Assembly (NCBI GenBank): GCA_025890175.1 | Contig: JANPYM010000008.1 | Span: 2,147,650 to 2,211,649 of the forward strand | Origin: Ciborinia camelliae | Taxonomy: Eukaryota > Ascomycota > Leotiomycetes > Helotiales > Sclerotiniaceae | DNA: 64,000 nt | Direction of reading: 5' to 3' | Shown: one piece after another, positions 21,715 to 32,343 of the stretch | Layout: the number at the start of each line of letters is the position of its first letter | Position numbering within the stretch: position 1 is the stretch's first letter | Position numbers and translations under genes: made by a program | Notes under the pieces: generated by a model | What the model was told of the DNA's origin: nothing | The model's input: the letters and a program-made list of their open reading frames with translations, nothing else | Database searches by the model: none

Positions 21715-21875
21715 TAGACTGCGCAAAAAATACCCGCCCTGTACGGGTACCCGCAAGGTATTTGCCCTGCGGGTTACCCATTAGGATTTCAGCATTACCC
21801 GCCCCGCATGCGGATTATTTGCAAACAACCCGCCAGCTCCAATACCCGCCCCGCGGGGCACCGTTGCGCAGCCTA
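21715..21875. mobile_element. hAT-type MITE
   Basis: A 161-bp non-coding element. Terminal inverted repeats are TAGACTGCGCAA at the left and TTGCGCAGCCTA at the right (11 of 12 positions complementary). It is flanked by perfect 8-bp direct repeats GTTGCAAA, the duplication length typical of hAT transposases. The interior is made of short CCCGC/GCGGG palindromic words (TACCCGC, CCCGCGGGG), far more GC-rich than the surroundings. It has no open frame of use, so it must have been moved in trans. It interrupts the CHAT part of the decayed TPR-CHAT gene; removing it with one duplication brings the two coding halves together. Confidence 0.88.
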
Positions 21876-21883
21876 GTTGCAAA
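21876..21883. repeat. target-site duplication, right
   Basis: GTTGCAAA, the exact partner of 21707..21714. Confidence 0.88.
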
Positions 21884-23641
21884 AGTCTTCAAAATCCTTC
21901 TTTCCTCGAATCTTCTGCAAAATTGCAGAATAGTCTAGGATACGCTTTCCCATCGTATCGTAATCTTTCAAAGGTCTTGGGAGGGTAAAGTTCAGGGGAA
22001 GCCATTTGATTAGGCTCCGTGGAGGAATGAGCCATAAAGGTGGCACCAAGGGTTTTGAACTCATCAGCAAGCTTGGAAAGAAATCACGTAGACGAGTGAT
22101 TGGAGAATTTTCAACCAGTATTCTGATCCAAAAAAATGCCCTACTAGACTCCAGCGTCCTCACTGTGATCTCCGGATCATTTACGGCCTATATTGATAAC
22201 GCAGTGGCAGAACTTGGAATCGTATATTAGTTGAGGATAGAGCGAAGCTGCTCCAGACCACTCGAATGAAGCATGAGGGCATCTGGTGGCATCTCATTTG
22301 CAATACTATAGTAATTGAATTGAATGCTTCTTTCGCATCATTATGCAATATCATCTCTATACTTGCGGCCCCTTCCAGAGCTTGTATGACTTATGATGAG
22401 GTTGAATGCAAGGTATAGATCAACTTCCTAAATTTTCCAAGGATTTCTTCACCGTGGTAAAGGTTTGAATACTTTCCATGGGCGAGAATTCGAGTTATTA
22501 CCTTATGAAAATGCACAGTCTAAAGCCGTGAGTTTTGAATCTGTATCTAGATGCGCTCTCGGAAAACTCGAGACTTGTTTGAAAATCTTCCAATTTTCCA
22601 CAACTATATGCTCTGCTCTGTTTCGCCACAAGGGCAAGATTCATTGACACCATAGTGGCTTCTGTGTTCGGTTACAACTTTTTTTGTGGCGAGTGCCTTG
22701 GGCTCTTCAGTGCATGGATAAATCATTAATGAAATGTATACATTATCCATCTGCATATTCGAATTTCTCTTCTGTAAATGATTATTGGGAGGAAGACAAG
22801 TTAAAGCTGTTTCAAGCAAGTTTTCTGCTCTTTTTAAATGCTTTATATTGTGATCGATGTCGAACTTCTGCTGGAATGTGCAGCTCAAGTTAGATGCTCG
22901 AGAAGCATATCTAGGGTATTCCGATTCTGATTGTGAGATTGATATATCGTAAGTATTGTTTTATAGCAGCGGTAATATCATCTCTAGCGCCCCAGAACCA
23001 GAACAAGAACCACTGAAACTTGGCATACAATATCCCATTCCTACAGCAAGCATGAACCAATTTGGATGCTGATTAGCGAGATATCAATCCGAGTGAGCTC
23101 GTCGGGTACACATTGGTATATTTAAAAGGCTTTGTTAAGGTCTTCAATGGGCTGCGAATGGTCAAGTTTCAGTTTCTTGTAGTACGCATTTCCAAGATCG
23201 TTTAGAGCCAGATATCTGGATGTTGAGGTGCTTCTTTCATTCTCAGCTGATATGCACGCGTCTTTCAGGTGTGATGGCGTTGCATCTGGGATAATCACCT
23301 TGTTGCTTGAGGCGTATTTAGATAGAAGACATTGTCCATAAATTCCACTGGAATCTGCTTTACTTTCGTGTTCCCAATCCCGTATGCTAGTGATCACAGC
23401 GTTCACCGCTGTAAATGAATCGTCAAGATCATTCAACGAGTGTATGTACATGCCTGTAACGAAGCAATAAATAGAACTTCAGCATGCCAACAATTGAAAT
23501 CCCAGAAGTTAGGATTCTCGACATTTTCTGACAATGTTTAGCTTTTTCACAAGCTCCCTGTAAAAGGTCCAAGGTCCAAGTCTCTAGATACCTCAAACAA
23601 AGTGTAGTAAATAGAACTCTTTCTTTCCGAATGTCAGCCAA

Positions 23642-25366
23642 CCTCTTGCCAACAGGCGATTCTAAAACTATTCTTCAAAAGTAGAGCTCAATTCAATAGC
23701 TGGCCTACAAAAAGTCGCTCCAAGTTTCTCAGTCATCATTTCATCCGTCTATTCCTCTTCATCTACTCATAGTTTGTGGCTAGAAAAATGTTAAGGGAGG
23801 TGAGATGAGGTGAGACAAGGTGAGGTGATATAGGTAAGCCCTGTATCTAGATAAGTTCTGGGTCATTTAGCTTGTCAATAGGTGAGGTGTCTACATCAAT
23901 ATCTACATCTAGAGCCGCTGAATAGAAATAAATGTCGTTATATGATTGAAATCTTCAAGATTACCTAGGTACAAGGAGGAAGGAGGAAGGAGGGAGGAAT
24001 TCCCATCTCGCTTGAGTGGAGAGTCTAGGTAGGTAGGTAGATAGGTATCCAAATTCCGAGAGATCGAGCTTGTCGTGCAGTGCCAGTGTAGTGTAGTATA
24101 GCACATCCTCAATACCTACCTACCTACCTACATAGCAATACCCATAGCAATACCCATATCAAACCCCCTCATATTTATTTCCCCCCATCCCATCCCATCC
24201 CATCCCATTCCATTCTATCCCTCAACAACATCGCATTACATGGCATTACATCAATATAAACCTACCTATCCAGGCTATCGGGATTTGCCATGTCAGTCAT
24301 GACATAGGATGGATTATATCATATGTCTATCTACCTAGATACCTACCTACCTACCTACCTACCTACATATGATTTTATGTCCCTCTGCTTCTTTCTACGT
24401 TACCCTTAGTAAGAATAAAAATATTGATTTGGGATTTCGAGATACTGGGTGGTGGAGGAGGGTAGAGTTACGGTGTCGGAATTTTAAATTTTGTTTTGTT
24501 TTGTTTTGGAGGAGTTGGTAGTTGATAGTTGGTGTTTGGTTGTCGATTTGATTGGTTGATTGGATTGGTTGATTTGATTGGTTGATTGGATTGGTTGATT
24601 GGATTGATGAAATCGTCATATCACTCATATCATATCATACCATACCATACGATATCAATCTTGCAACCTCCCAACCTCCTAATAAACAAAACAAAAACTT
24701 TACAAGATCTTATATTTACATATCTATTTAAATAAACATGGTGCATACCTACCGTACCGTACACACACACATATATATATAGTACATGTAGTATGTTACG
24801 AAAATAAAGGAAATGAAAATGGAAATGAGAATAAGTTATTCCCATTACTCTCCTCTACTCTATGAATTCAAACAAACAAACGCCTTGCTTTATATTTATA
24901 CCCAATACCTAATACCTAATACCTAATGCCCTTTTTAATAAAATAAAATACAGAACTGAACTGAATTGAAGTCAAGTCAAGTCAGTGTTTAGAATATAAT
25001 ATGCACGATTTTTCCCGCTTATATATATACGATCAAAATCCGAAATTTCTCATCTTCCATCTATCTATAAACATCCCTTCCCATCCCATCTCACTAGCAT
25101 TCCTACACACATCAATGCAAGCAAGCAAGCAAGCAATCAAATTGCGGCACCCCTTTCCTGTTCAGCTTTTGGCAAAAGATCGACATCATCCTACAAGAAA
25201 GAAAAAAAAAGTCGTTAACGCCTATTCATCCGAATCGTTCATTCCAATGGAACACAACATAAAATAATATAAAATGAGACAAGAGAAGACAAGAGAAAAA
25301 TATGAGAGAGATTAGACCGTCATCGGAGTCGGATTAGACCGGTATCGAAGACGGATCATTTCCCAA
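23642..25366. other. intergenic region rich in CTAC/TACC repeats
   Basis: No gene supported. Notable are (CTAC)n runs around 24110-24130 and 24340-24366, a CCCAT run near 24185-24206, a TTTTG run near 24490-24507, and GATTGGTT repeats at 24551-24605. The right end should hold the 3' UTR of the PAP2 gene. Confidence 0.6.
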
Positions 25367-26626
25367 TTAGAAAGTGCTCACATTTCCATTGTGACCATGC
25401 GCACTCCCCAATCTTCCCTCTTCCAAATCTCCCGCCCGGGCTCCGTGGCTACTTTCATAGCTGGTATCTTCATCATGGTGGATGCCGCCGACGGGGCTAT
25501 TCGCACTATTCACATAACTACCGACGCCGACGCCCGCCCAGAACGCACGATCCGCGCTGCGCGGACCCCACGACCAGCCTGCGCCTTGAGAAATCGGGAG
25601 GTGGTAGAAGCGGAACGAGAAGATGGCCCCGAGGGTACCCATGAGGAAACCGAAGAGGATATCGAAGCCGTGGTGCCGGAAATCCGAAAAGCGCGTCGAG
25701 CAGACGTACACGGAGAGGAAGGTGGGGATCGAGGCGATGAAGAGGAGATAGAGGGGTGGGGCGGCGGCTTGGTTGCGCGCGGCGATGAGCTGGTCGTCGT
25801 GTCCTGATGCGAGCGTCATGGAGGGATCCGAGAAGTGCTTGTCGGAGAGTTGGGAACCGTTGCGTTGGTAGCGTGCAGGGGCGTTGCGCGACGGGAATGC
25901 GGAGTGGAAGGGCGAGGAGTCGGTGGTGTAGGGGCGCGGGGCGAGGGCCGGTACCATCAGGGCGAGCTTCGATGCGAGGAATAGACTGAGGTAGACGAGT
26001 CCCGCGGCGGAAAATGATGAGTGCCCCGAGGGGAATGATCGGAATCCTTCGTCCAGAATGTAGGTATCGGGTTGTTGACAGATATCTGCGGTGACGAGAA
26101 CGATTCCCTCGGGTCTGCTGCTGCCTCCCACAGCATACTTGGCGATATTGGCCATATCAGGCATACATCTGGAGACCAAATCCGGACGGGGTCTTCCGAA
26201 AAGATTCTTCATGCCGCTCGTCAAGACGAATGCCAACGCGAGGGAGACGCCCAGGCCGAGCAACGAGGCGTGGAGTTCCCATAACTTGCGTTTCCAGATC
26301 AAAGCCCTGGGCACGGATTTCGGCACCGTCGGTCCCGGGACGAGTGTCAAGGTCACGAGAATAATCACGAGTGCGGGGACGCCGAGACCCACGACGGTGA
26401 GCATCATCGTCGAGAATTTCTCGTGCGTTTGGTATGGATAACTGATGTCTGGATCGACGAGGGAGAACGGTCGTTTGTTGGGGGTTTTGATGGCAAATAG
26501 AGTCCCGATGGCTCCGGAGATAATTAAGATCACCCAATCGAATACGTATGAGAGGGCGACGGCGGTGGAGAATTTTCCATTCTTTCGACATCTCATGGTG
26601 GAATTCATGGTGGAAGAATTTCTCAT
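25367..26626 (-). CDS. PAP2-type lipid phosphate phosphatase (DPP1/LPP1-like)
   Basis: A single 419-residue frame. The three phosphatase motifs of the PAP2 superfamily are complete: K140-x6-RP in KNLFGRPRPD, PSGH at 199-202 (FPSGHSSFS), and SR-x5-H-x3-D seen as R312, H318 and D322 in TRFSDFRHHGFD. Hydrophobic spans near residues 25-46, 72-95, 118-137, 204-228, 291-308 and 322-340 fit six membrane helices. Motifs 2 and 3 are separated by a long Ser/Ala/Pro-rich insert (about 230-290), longer than in yeast Dpp1. The C-terminal 60 residues are Gly/His/Asp-rich and disordered. Expected activity is dephosphorylation of diacylglycerol pyrophosphate, phosphatidate or related lipids in vacuolar or Golgi membrane. 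This gene is distinctly more GC-rich than its flanks. Confidence 0.92.
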   Translation of the reverse strand: MRNSSTMNSTMRCRKNGKFSTAVALSYVFDWVILIISGAIGTLFAIKTPNKRPFSLVDPDISYPYQTHEKFSTMMLTVVGLGVPALVIILVTLTLVPGPTVPKSVPRALIWKRKLWELHASLLGLGVSLALAFVLTSGMKNLFGRPRPDLVSRCMPDMANIAKYAVGGSSRPEGIVLVTADICQQPDTYILDEGFRSFPSGHSSFSAAGLVYLSLFLASKLALMVPALAPRPYTTDSSPFHSAFPSRNAPARYQRNGSQLSDKHFSDPSMTLASGHDDQLIAARNQAAAPPLYLLFIASIPTFLSVYVCSTRFSDFRHHGFDILFGFLMGTLGAIFSFRFYHLPISQGAGWSWGPRSADRAFWAGVGVGSYVNSANSPVGGIHHDEDTSYESSHGARAGDLEEGRLGSAHGHNGNVSTF

Positions 26627-26927
26627 CGAATTTTCGTAACTTGGAATTCTTCCTCAAATGGGAGTGGGAGGGGGTTTTGTGTAACCGGTTTGTATATATG
26701 TACCTATGTACTCTAAAGATAGAAAGAAGATATTACCTGTGATTGTGCATTAAACTGCAATGTAAAACTCTGGAGGCTGTGTTGATGCCAAGCAATTCTA
26801 GAAATTCAGTGACATTCGAAAAAGTCATTCTTAAGGCTGTTGATTGGGCTCTTCAAGGATGAGTCGTGATGAATCAGGGAAACTTTCCTTCCCCAAGAAA
26901 GTCAGATGGGTTTAGACTTTGAGATGA

Positions 26928-26993
26928 TGGTGATATTACTGTGATATTACTGTGATATTACTCTGATATTATTATTATTGTGATATTACTATG
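26928..26993. repeat. short tandem repeat, TGATATTAC unit
   Basis: Four to five imperfect copies of a 9-12 bp unit built on TGATATTACTG lie about 300 bp upstream of the PAP2 start codon. Confidence 0.7.
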
Positions 26994-28063
26994 AAATTTG
27001 AATCTATGATAGACTTTTAAGATATTAATGATGAGAGTCTGATGAATCATAATGAGACGTCAAACAATCAATCACAATGAGATTGCGGAAATTCTAAACC
27101 GAGTTGAGTCTTGATTAACTGATTAACCTTCAAGGTTATTATACTTGTTTCAGGCTTTGTGGTTTAGAATTGAAGCACGATAAATTTAATCATGATTCAG
27201 GTTACTAGGTAACTTACTTACTGTACAGGTATCGGCCTACAGGCTACAGAGTATCCAACTTCCAATGTATCTCCCTCTTAGGTCCTAATCTCTTGATCAA
27301 TCTGGAGCTGAAGCTTTTGTATAGGTATATATATTTTGTTACTGCACCTTTCTTTACCTACCTTTAACCTTGATCATTTTACCGCCAACCATCTAGAACG
27401 TTCTTGTTTGAAAGAGAGAGATATACCTATATATACATTCCCAGAAAGATGTATATATAAATAGAACCAAGATGCGATATTTGATGTTTCATTCTTCATA
27501 AAAGTATATCTTGATTCTTGAACCCACTCACTAGGTAGGTAGGTAGTTAGTGCTGGTCCTAATAGTGCTTGCGGGTGATAAATGATAAATGATGAATGAC
27601 GATGTTTCAATCTATGTATCACATCACACCAAGTGATACCAACAAGAAGGTCAAGCTAGATGAAGGGAGGGGATACAGGATATCTTACTAGAGAAACCAA
27701 GATATACTCATCAAATATGAATCTCTCCTCCAGCTTGCTTTTACCATTGCTGGTCAGTATAGTCTATCTATACCGCCCCGCCCCCCCGTGCACACATATT
27801 CCAAAACGAACAATAGCCAAATAACTTCACATCACATCCCCTCCAGCTCTATCCCCCAATAATATACGATAACTCTGGTTTGCAATCATCGTTCGAATTG
27901 CTTGTTGCAAAAGTACCCGGCCAGTGCTACTTTGGAGCGGCTACTTCTGTGAAGTTCGTTTGATCTTTAACAGTTTGAACCTTACCTACAGGATACAGGT
28001 TACAGGCTACAGGCTACTAACCTTCCTTCTATAATTAAACCATACAGGGCTGCAGCCTGCAGC

Positions 28064-28215
28064 AGTAACAGGGGTGGTTTTAGCAAATCACAGTGATTGG
28101 GGTGGTATTAGCATGTCACAGTCACAGGAGCGGGGGTAGATTTATCAAGTCATGTGAACACTTAACTAGCGTATCATTAGCTTAGGACCTGGCATGTAAG
28201 CAGCCACACTTTAGA
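28064..28215 (+). repeat. dispersed repeat, copy 3, with internal duplication
   Basis: The segment 28128..28215 aligns with copies 1 and 2 (GATTTATCAAGTCA, ACTAGCGTATCATTAGC, TAAGCAGCCACACTTTAGA). The preceding 28064..28120 repeats the left part (GTAACAGGGGTGG and a GGGGTGGTATTAGCA variant), so the left half is present twice. No gene of the 11-13 kb family is visible downstream. Confidence 0.72.
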
Positions 28216-28819
28216 CATTTTCTCTAACGCCTGCAATGATCTACACAAGGATGATAATGATACAACTCAAATTTCATTTGTTTTGCTCTGCTGTGCTCTG
28301 CTCTAGCCTTTCCAGCTCAGGTCTTATTTCGGAAACTCAAACTCAAACTCCGGTTGGACTGGACCAAATTATTTCATTGGATATAGAGGTTAGGAGCTTG
28401 GGTTTCACGTGACTCGACGGTTGATTGGCTGAAAAGTCTTATCGTACGTACGTACCTTACTAACCTGGAACCTGGTTGATTGTTTGAGATTGCTTGCACC
28501 GTCACGATACATGAGATGATAACTACATGACATTATTCTCAAACTTCTTGTCAGGATTAATCAAGGAGGTGAAAATTAAAAGATACTGTGTTTGTATTTA
28601 TCTTAGTTCCGAGGTCCCATATCCTTCCTAGCTAGATCCTCATACACAATCACGTCGCAACCTCCCACCTAGCATTTTCCCGAGAGGATCAAATCGACCA
28701 ACATCAAACCAAGAAACCTATGTCCACTTGATCTTCGTATTCTCCCACGAATTTAACCACCCAGGTTCTTATTCTTGTATTCTCGACAAATGATTGCGAC
28801 TATGATGGGCTGGGAGGAG

Positions 28820-29794
28820 TTACCTCATAGTGGTTCCTTGCCGCAATGGAACTGCAGTTCTCCCAGTAATCCCAGGTTTCAGCCAGTACTGATCGCAAAA
28901 TCGTCCGCAGTTATGTCTGTGAAAGAAGGCACCGATTCCTTCGAGTCCCAAATCCGTGGGTCCGTAGTTACCAACTCGTGACATGATGACTGGGTCTGAG
29001 AGGATACTAATTCCCCAGTTGGGAGATATGTTAGTTGCCGAGAACAATTTGGGAGAGAAGATTCTGCAAAAGAGCTATATGTAGATGGGAAGTGGATAAG
29101 AGTATACATACTATCCCTCGCCATGCGCGCTTCCCTGAAGATCACACAGGAGAAACTCCCGGTTGGAGTTGTGGTAGGAGAAGTGACTCAAGGCTTTCAT
29201 TGCATCATGGCGTCTATCCATCGACGCCCATCCGCTGTTGCTGTTGAATTTCTGAAAATTTTCAATCATTGGTTCCACGAGAGTCAAGGGTCCGCCTTCG
29301 TACGTCCAAATCGCAGGCGTGTTGAGAAGAATGTTCACGTTCGGTCCTGGGAGGATGTGCGCGGCGTTGAAATCATCAATGATAGCTTGTGCTCGGCTGA
29401 TTATTCGAAGTTCTCCGTCAAAGTAGCTTTTTTCAAACACAGAGCCCGACTTGAACTCTTTGGCAACACAGCGTTGGTCATCTCTGCTACCGCTCGTATA
29501 ACGCCCTTCCTGGCGAGCAAATTAGCACCTTGGTTTGAAATAGAAACAGGGACAAAAAAGACAGCAACAGCATACCCAAACATTCTTGAAGGTTCCTGAT
29601 GCGAATATATTGCCCCGATAGATGTTGGCTTCCGTGGAATCGTTGGTACGTCTATTGGAGGACATATAGAGTCTCGCTGTCCGCAAGCGCCGAGCTGATC
29701 GAGATACCGTGGAATCTTGCATTGGTGAACCAGGAATGATAATCCAATGGAGTGGTGTAGTCTTTTCCGCATCTCTGCTGGAGGAACCGCTCAT
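28820..29794 (-). CDS. alpha-kinase family protein (atypical kinase)
   Basis: Three exons, 29794..29576, 29509..29112 and 29006..28820, code 267 residues; introns are 66 and 105 bp. In order: GNIFASGTFKNVW (nucleotide loop region), RCVAKEFK with the catalytic Lys at K90, NTPAIWTYE, FNSNSGW, ALSHFSYHNSNREFLLCDLQ, then ILSDPVIMS and YGPTDLGLEGIGAFFHRHNC with the zinc-site Cys pair C239/C243. This is the MHCK/EF2K alpha-kinase fold, here nearly the whole protein. Splicing at both introns restores the family motifs, which supports the model. The start is uncertain: an open frame continues upstream to about 29935 but has no in-frame ATG, so either ATG 29794 or an unseen upstream exon is used. The substrate is unknown. 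Confidence 0.83.
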
Positions 29795-31473
29795 TTTATC
29801 TATGAATCGTTGGTCCCACTGGAAGATTCCAGCTCTTGATTGCTGAGACGCAGGAGATTCTAGGCGCGAGTGTGCCGCTTCTTCAATCAACCCTTTGTCA
29901 CTTATCTTTCGCGATGCGGTTCGAACATCATCCACTTCCTTCCGTTTCTCGGATATCTATGCTTTGGAGCTTTTTCTTCTTTGTCGCTTCAAGATGATGG
30001 AAAGGCTTGTGCTTCCCCCCAACCCATCGATGGCTCGCACAAAGTCTAGAGTCTGCTATATATAAGTGTTCTTACATCGGTAAATTTCTACAGACTTGGG
30101 TGGGTAATGTGAACACCTGCACTTTGAAATCCTTGCTGTTTGTTTGTTTGTTTTGGTTTGGGGATGCAACTGGAACTGGAACTGGAACTTGGGAAGGTAG
30201 GTGATGGTGATGGGAGTGAGGATGAGGATGAGGATGGAGATGAACTTGTTCTGTGATTAGTGAGTAGTGATTAGTGATTGGATTTCACACCCATCAAAGT
30301 TATGTTATGCCTGGTGACTTTTTTTTGGTGGGGGGAAGAAGGGGGGGGGATGGGATTATCTCTTTACATCTCTCTTAATTCGATGAACACTAGACGAACA
30401 CTAGACTAACACTAAGACTAAGACTAAGACTAGATAGATATTGAAGTAGAAGTAGAAGTACAAGTTGGGTGGGAAGGGATGGAATGGGATAGGAAGGGAA
30501 GGGGAGGGAGAATAAAATTTCAAAAGAAAACAAAAAACACATAATCTTTCTTTGTGTTGTGGTTTTTGTGTTGTGGTCTTTGTGTTGTGGTCTTTGTGTT
30601 ATGGTCTTTGTGTCTTTATGTATTTGTATCTTTGTCTAGATTATCTAGTCTAGTCTAAATTGTTTAGGCTAGTCTAGTCTATCGGAATGAATGAATGTAT
30701 GAATGTATGAATGTATGAATATATAACAAGGGTATAATATAATGGCTCGGAAGAGTATTCTATTCAATTCAGCTCATAATCTTTTAGGTTAATTTCTTCT
30801 TCTTTTTCAGATAGAAATGTAATAGATGTATATACCTATACCTAATATAATGAAATGTATATAAGGAAAAGAAAGAACAATACAAAAGAGATATATATAT
30901 ATATATATATAACATCTAGACATCCAAGCGATTCGAAAGAAAATTTGGTAGACATCCATTTATCTAAGTATAGTATAATGCAGGTGCCTATAATAATTCC
31001 CATTTATGATCATTCCATTCCATTTCATTCTAGGTCTTCATATTATATCATATCATATCATATCCAATAGACTATCCAATAGACTATGTCAAAAAAAAAA
31101 ATCCATCCATATTCATTGTTTATATTCATCGCCATAATCATCGTTTATATCCAATTCATAAATCATTAACTCCAAAGCCATGCTCGCTCAACATAGATAT
31201 TCACTCATCAAGCTTTTATCCACCCCTTTCCTTTCCTCGCTAACTCTCTTGGCTCGTAATAAAGAAGTCCATGTAAGACCGGGTCACCCTACGCTTATTC
31301 CATAATACCCAACCGAACATTATATCGTGAAATCGTTTTCTGGCCTCTCGTTTTGTTTGGTTTCTGAAATATCATGATGATTTCCACACCTCTCTCTCTC
31401 TCTCTTGGTATGAAGAAATCATGATATAATTTCTTTCCCCAATTGCACCCCAATCTTCCCTCCCAATTCCCCA
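29795..31473. other. intergenic region
   Basis: Contains possible upstream coding sequence of the alpha-kinase (to about 29935), then low-complexity DNA: G-rich run at 30330-30350, GTTGTGGT/CTTTGTG repeats near 30555-30615, ATGAATGT repeats near 30690-30720, and (AT)n at 30889-30910. No independent gene is supported. Confidence 0.5.
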
Positions 31474-32343
31474 TCAAACCATCAATCCCATAACTCCAAC
31501 CGCAGCCGCAGCATACGGTAAACAATTCAACATGGTTGGTCTCGGAATCATGGCTCCCACCCCATTTGTATTAGTCCCGATAACAAAACCCGCCGCACTC
31601 GTCGTCGTGGTCGCCGACTTCGTCCCAAACTGCGCACACCCCGCGCTCTCCACGGCCGCACACGCAACGCTACTCAAGCTCTGACAAATACTCACCGCGC
31701 TCGCCGCCGCCAAGTATCCCCCACTGAGCGTCGTCGGAGCCACCGTCACCCCGCCATTGGGCGCCGACACCGTAATCCCCCCGCCCATGCCGCCCTCCAG
31801 ATCCACGGTACAGATGGCATAATTCTTCGCGCAGGAATCCGTGGCGCTGGTACAAGCGGCCGAGTTGACATACGTAGTCGGCAGGATCGGGAACGGGAAA
31901 TACGCATTCGAAACGAAGGCTCCCGTCACCGTTGCGGAAACTGATGCGGGCGTGCTGCTACTGGTGGCCGTGGGCGTCGTGACCGTCCCCGTACATGATG
32001 CGCCTGTGGCACAACACGCGATGTTATGCGATGCGTCGGTGGAACAGGTGGCGGATCGCGGACAACATGCACCTCCATATGCGGCTTTGAGGGTCGAGCA
32101 GGAATTGTAGTTTACCGGGCAATTACCATCGCGCTTGAGGAGTTCGAGTTTGGGTTTTGAGGAGGCGGGGGAGGTGGAGGGGTGGAGGGTTTCATTTGAG
32201 GTTAGAGATGACCCCGAGGAAATATCGAGGTTGAGGGGTAGTGGTGCGTAGAAGGGTGAGGGTGGTGAGAGGAGTGAGGGGATTTGATGGGCGGTCGTGG
32301 TTGCGAGGAGGGAGAAGGCGAGGAATGATGATTGGTATCGCAT
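31474..32343 (-). CDS. GPI-anchored Cys-rich secreted protein
   Basis: A single 289-residue frame. A signal peptide covers about residues 1-18 (MRYQSSFLAFSLLATTTA). A dibasic Kex2-like site (ELLKRDGNCP) precedes the Cys-rich domain, so residues before it may be a propeptide. That domain has paired cysteines in NCPVNYNSCS, GGACCPRSATC and NIACCATGASCTG. A Ser/Thr-rich stretch (about 120-140, probably O-glycosylated) leads to a second domain with CTSATDSCAKNYAIC. The C-terminal hydrophobic tail (NCLPYAAAAVGVMGLMV) is a GPI attachment signal. It is expected at the cell wall or plasma membrane. I recognise the general architecture of filamentous-fungal GPI proteins but no assigned function. The coding GC content is well above the flanks. 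Confidence 0.85.
   Translation of the reverse strand: MRYQSSFLAFSLLATTTAHQIPSLLSPPSPFYAPLPLNLDISSGSSLTSNETLHPSTSPASSKPKLELLKRDGNCPVNYNSCSTLKAAYGGACCPRSATCSTDASHNIACCATGASCTGTVTTPTATSSSTPASVSATVTGAFVSNAYFPFPILPTTYVNSAACTSATDSCAKNYAICTVDLEGGMGGGITVSAPNGGVTVAPTTLSGGYLAAASAVSICQSLSSVACAAVESAGCAQFGTKSATTTTSAAGFVIGTNTNGVGAMIPRPTMLNCLPYAAAAVGVMGLMV

Larger units (their letters stand above)
20580..23641 (-). pseudogene. decayed TPR-CHAT domain gene
   Basis: Fragments in correct order on the minus strand match fungal TPR-CHAT proteins. A TPR-like piece is near 23160-23230 (YLALNDLGNAYYKKLKL, IEDLNKAF), and a second near 22800-22880 (LLETALTCLPP). The N-terminal CHAT block is near 21880-21990 (YDTMGKRILDYSAILQKI), followed after a transposon by WSGRIVFINFNQYRDDSIAI (about 21610-21675). 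The C-terminal CHAT block at 20580-20880 has DFLSACKST (the expected catalytic Cys), IHIAAAFHTPGVPHVIATM, and an end ILCGAIVHSGA before the stop. Stops after NLRD and after VIATM, frame changes, and the insertion at 21715..21875 show it is dead. Intact relatives are caspase-like proteases or signalling proteins often linked to heterokaryon incompatibility or immunity; that role is inference. The 5' limit is uncertain (23451 or 23641). Confidence 0.75.
26627..28819. other. intergenic region
   Basis: About 2.2 kb without a supported gene. It contains the PAP2 promoter, a TGATATTAC-type tandem repeat at about 26928-26993, a (GTAG)n run near 27532-27547, a copy of the dispersed repeat near 28064-28215, and a CACGTG at about 28407. 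Confidence 0.5.

Noticed and set aside
25391..25989. Plus-strand Arg/Ala/Glu-rich frames opposite the PAP2 gene
   Set aside because: Shadows of a GC-rich coding region; the minus strand has all three phosphatase motifs.
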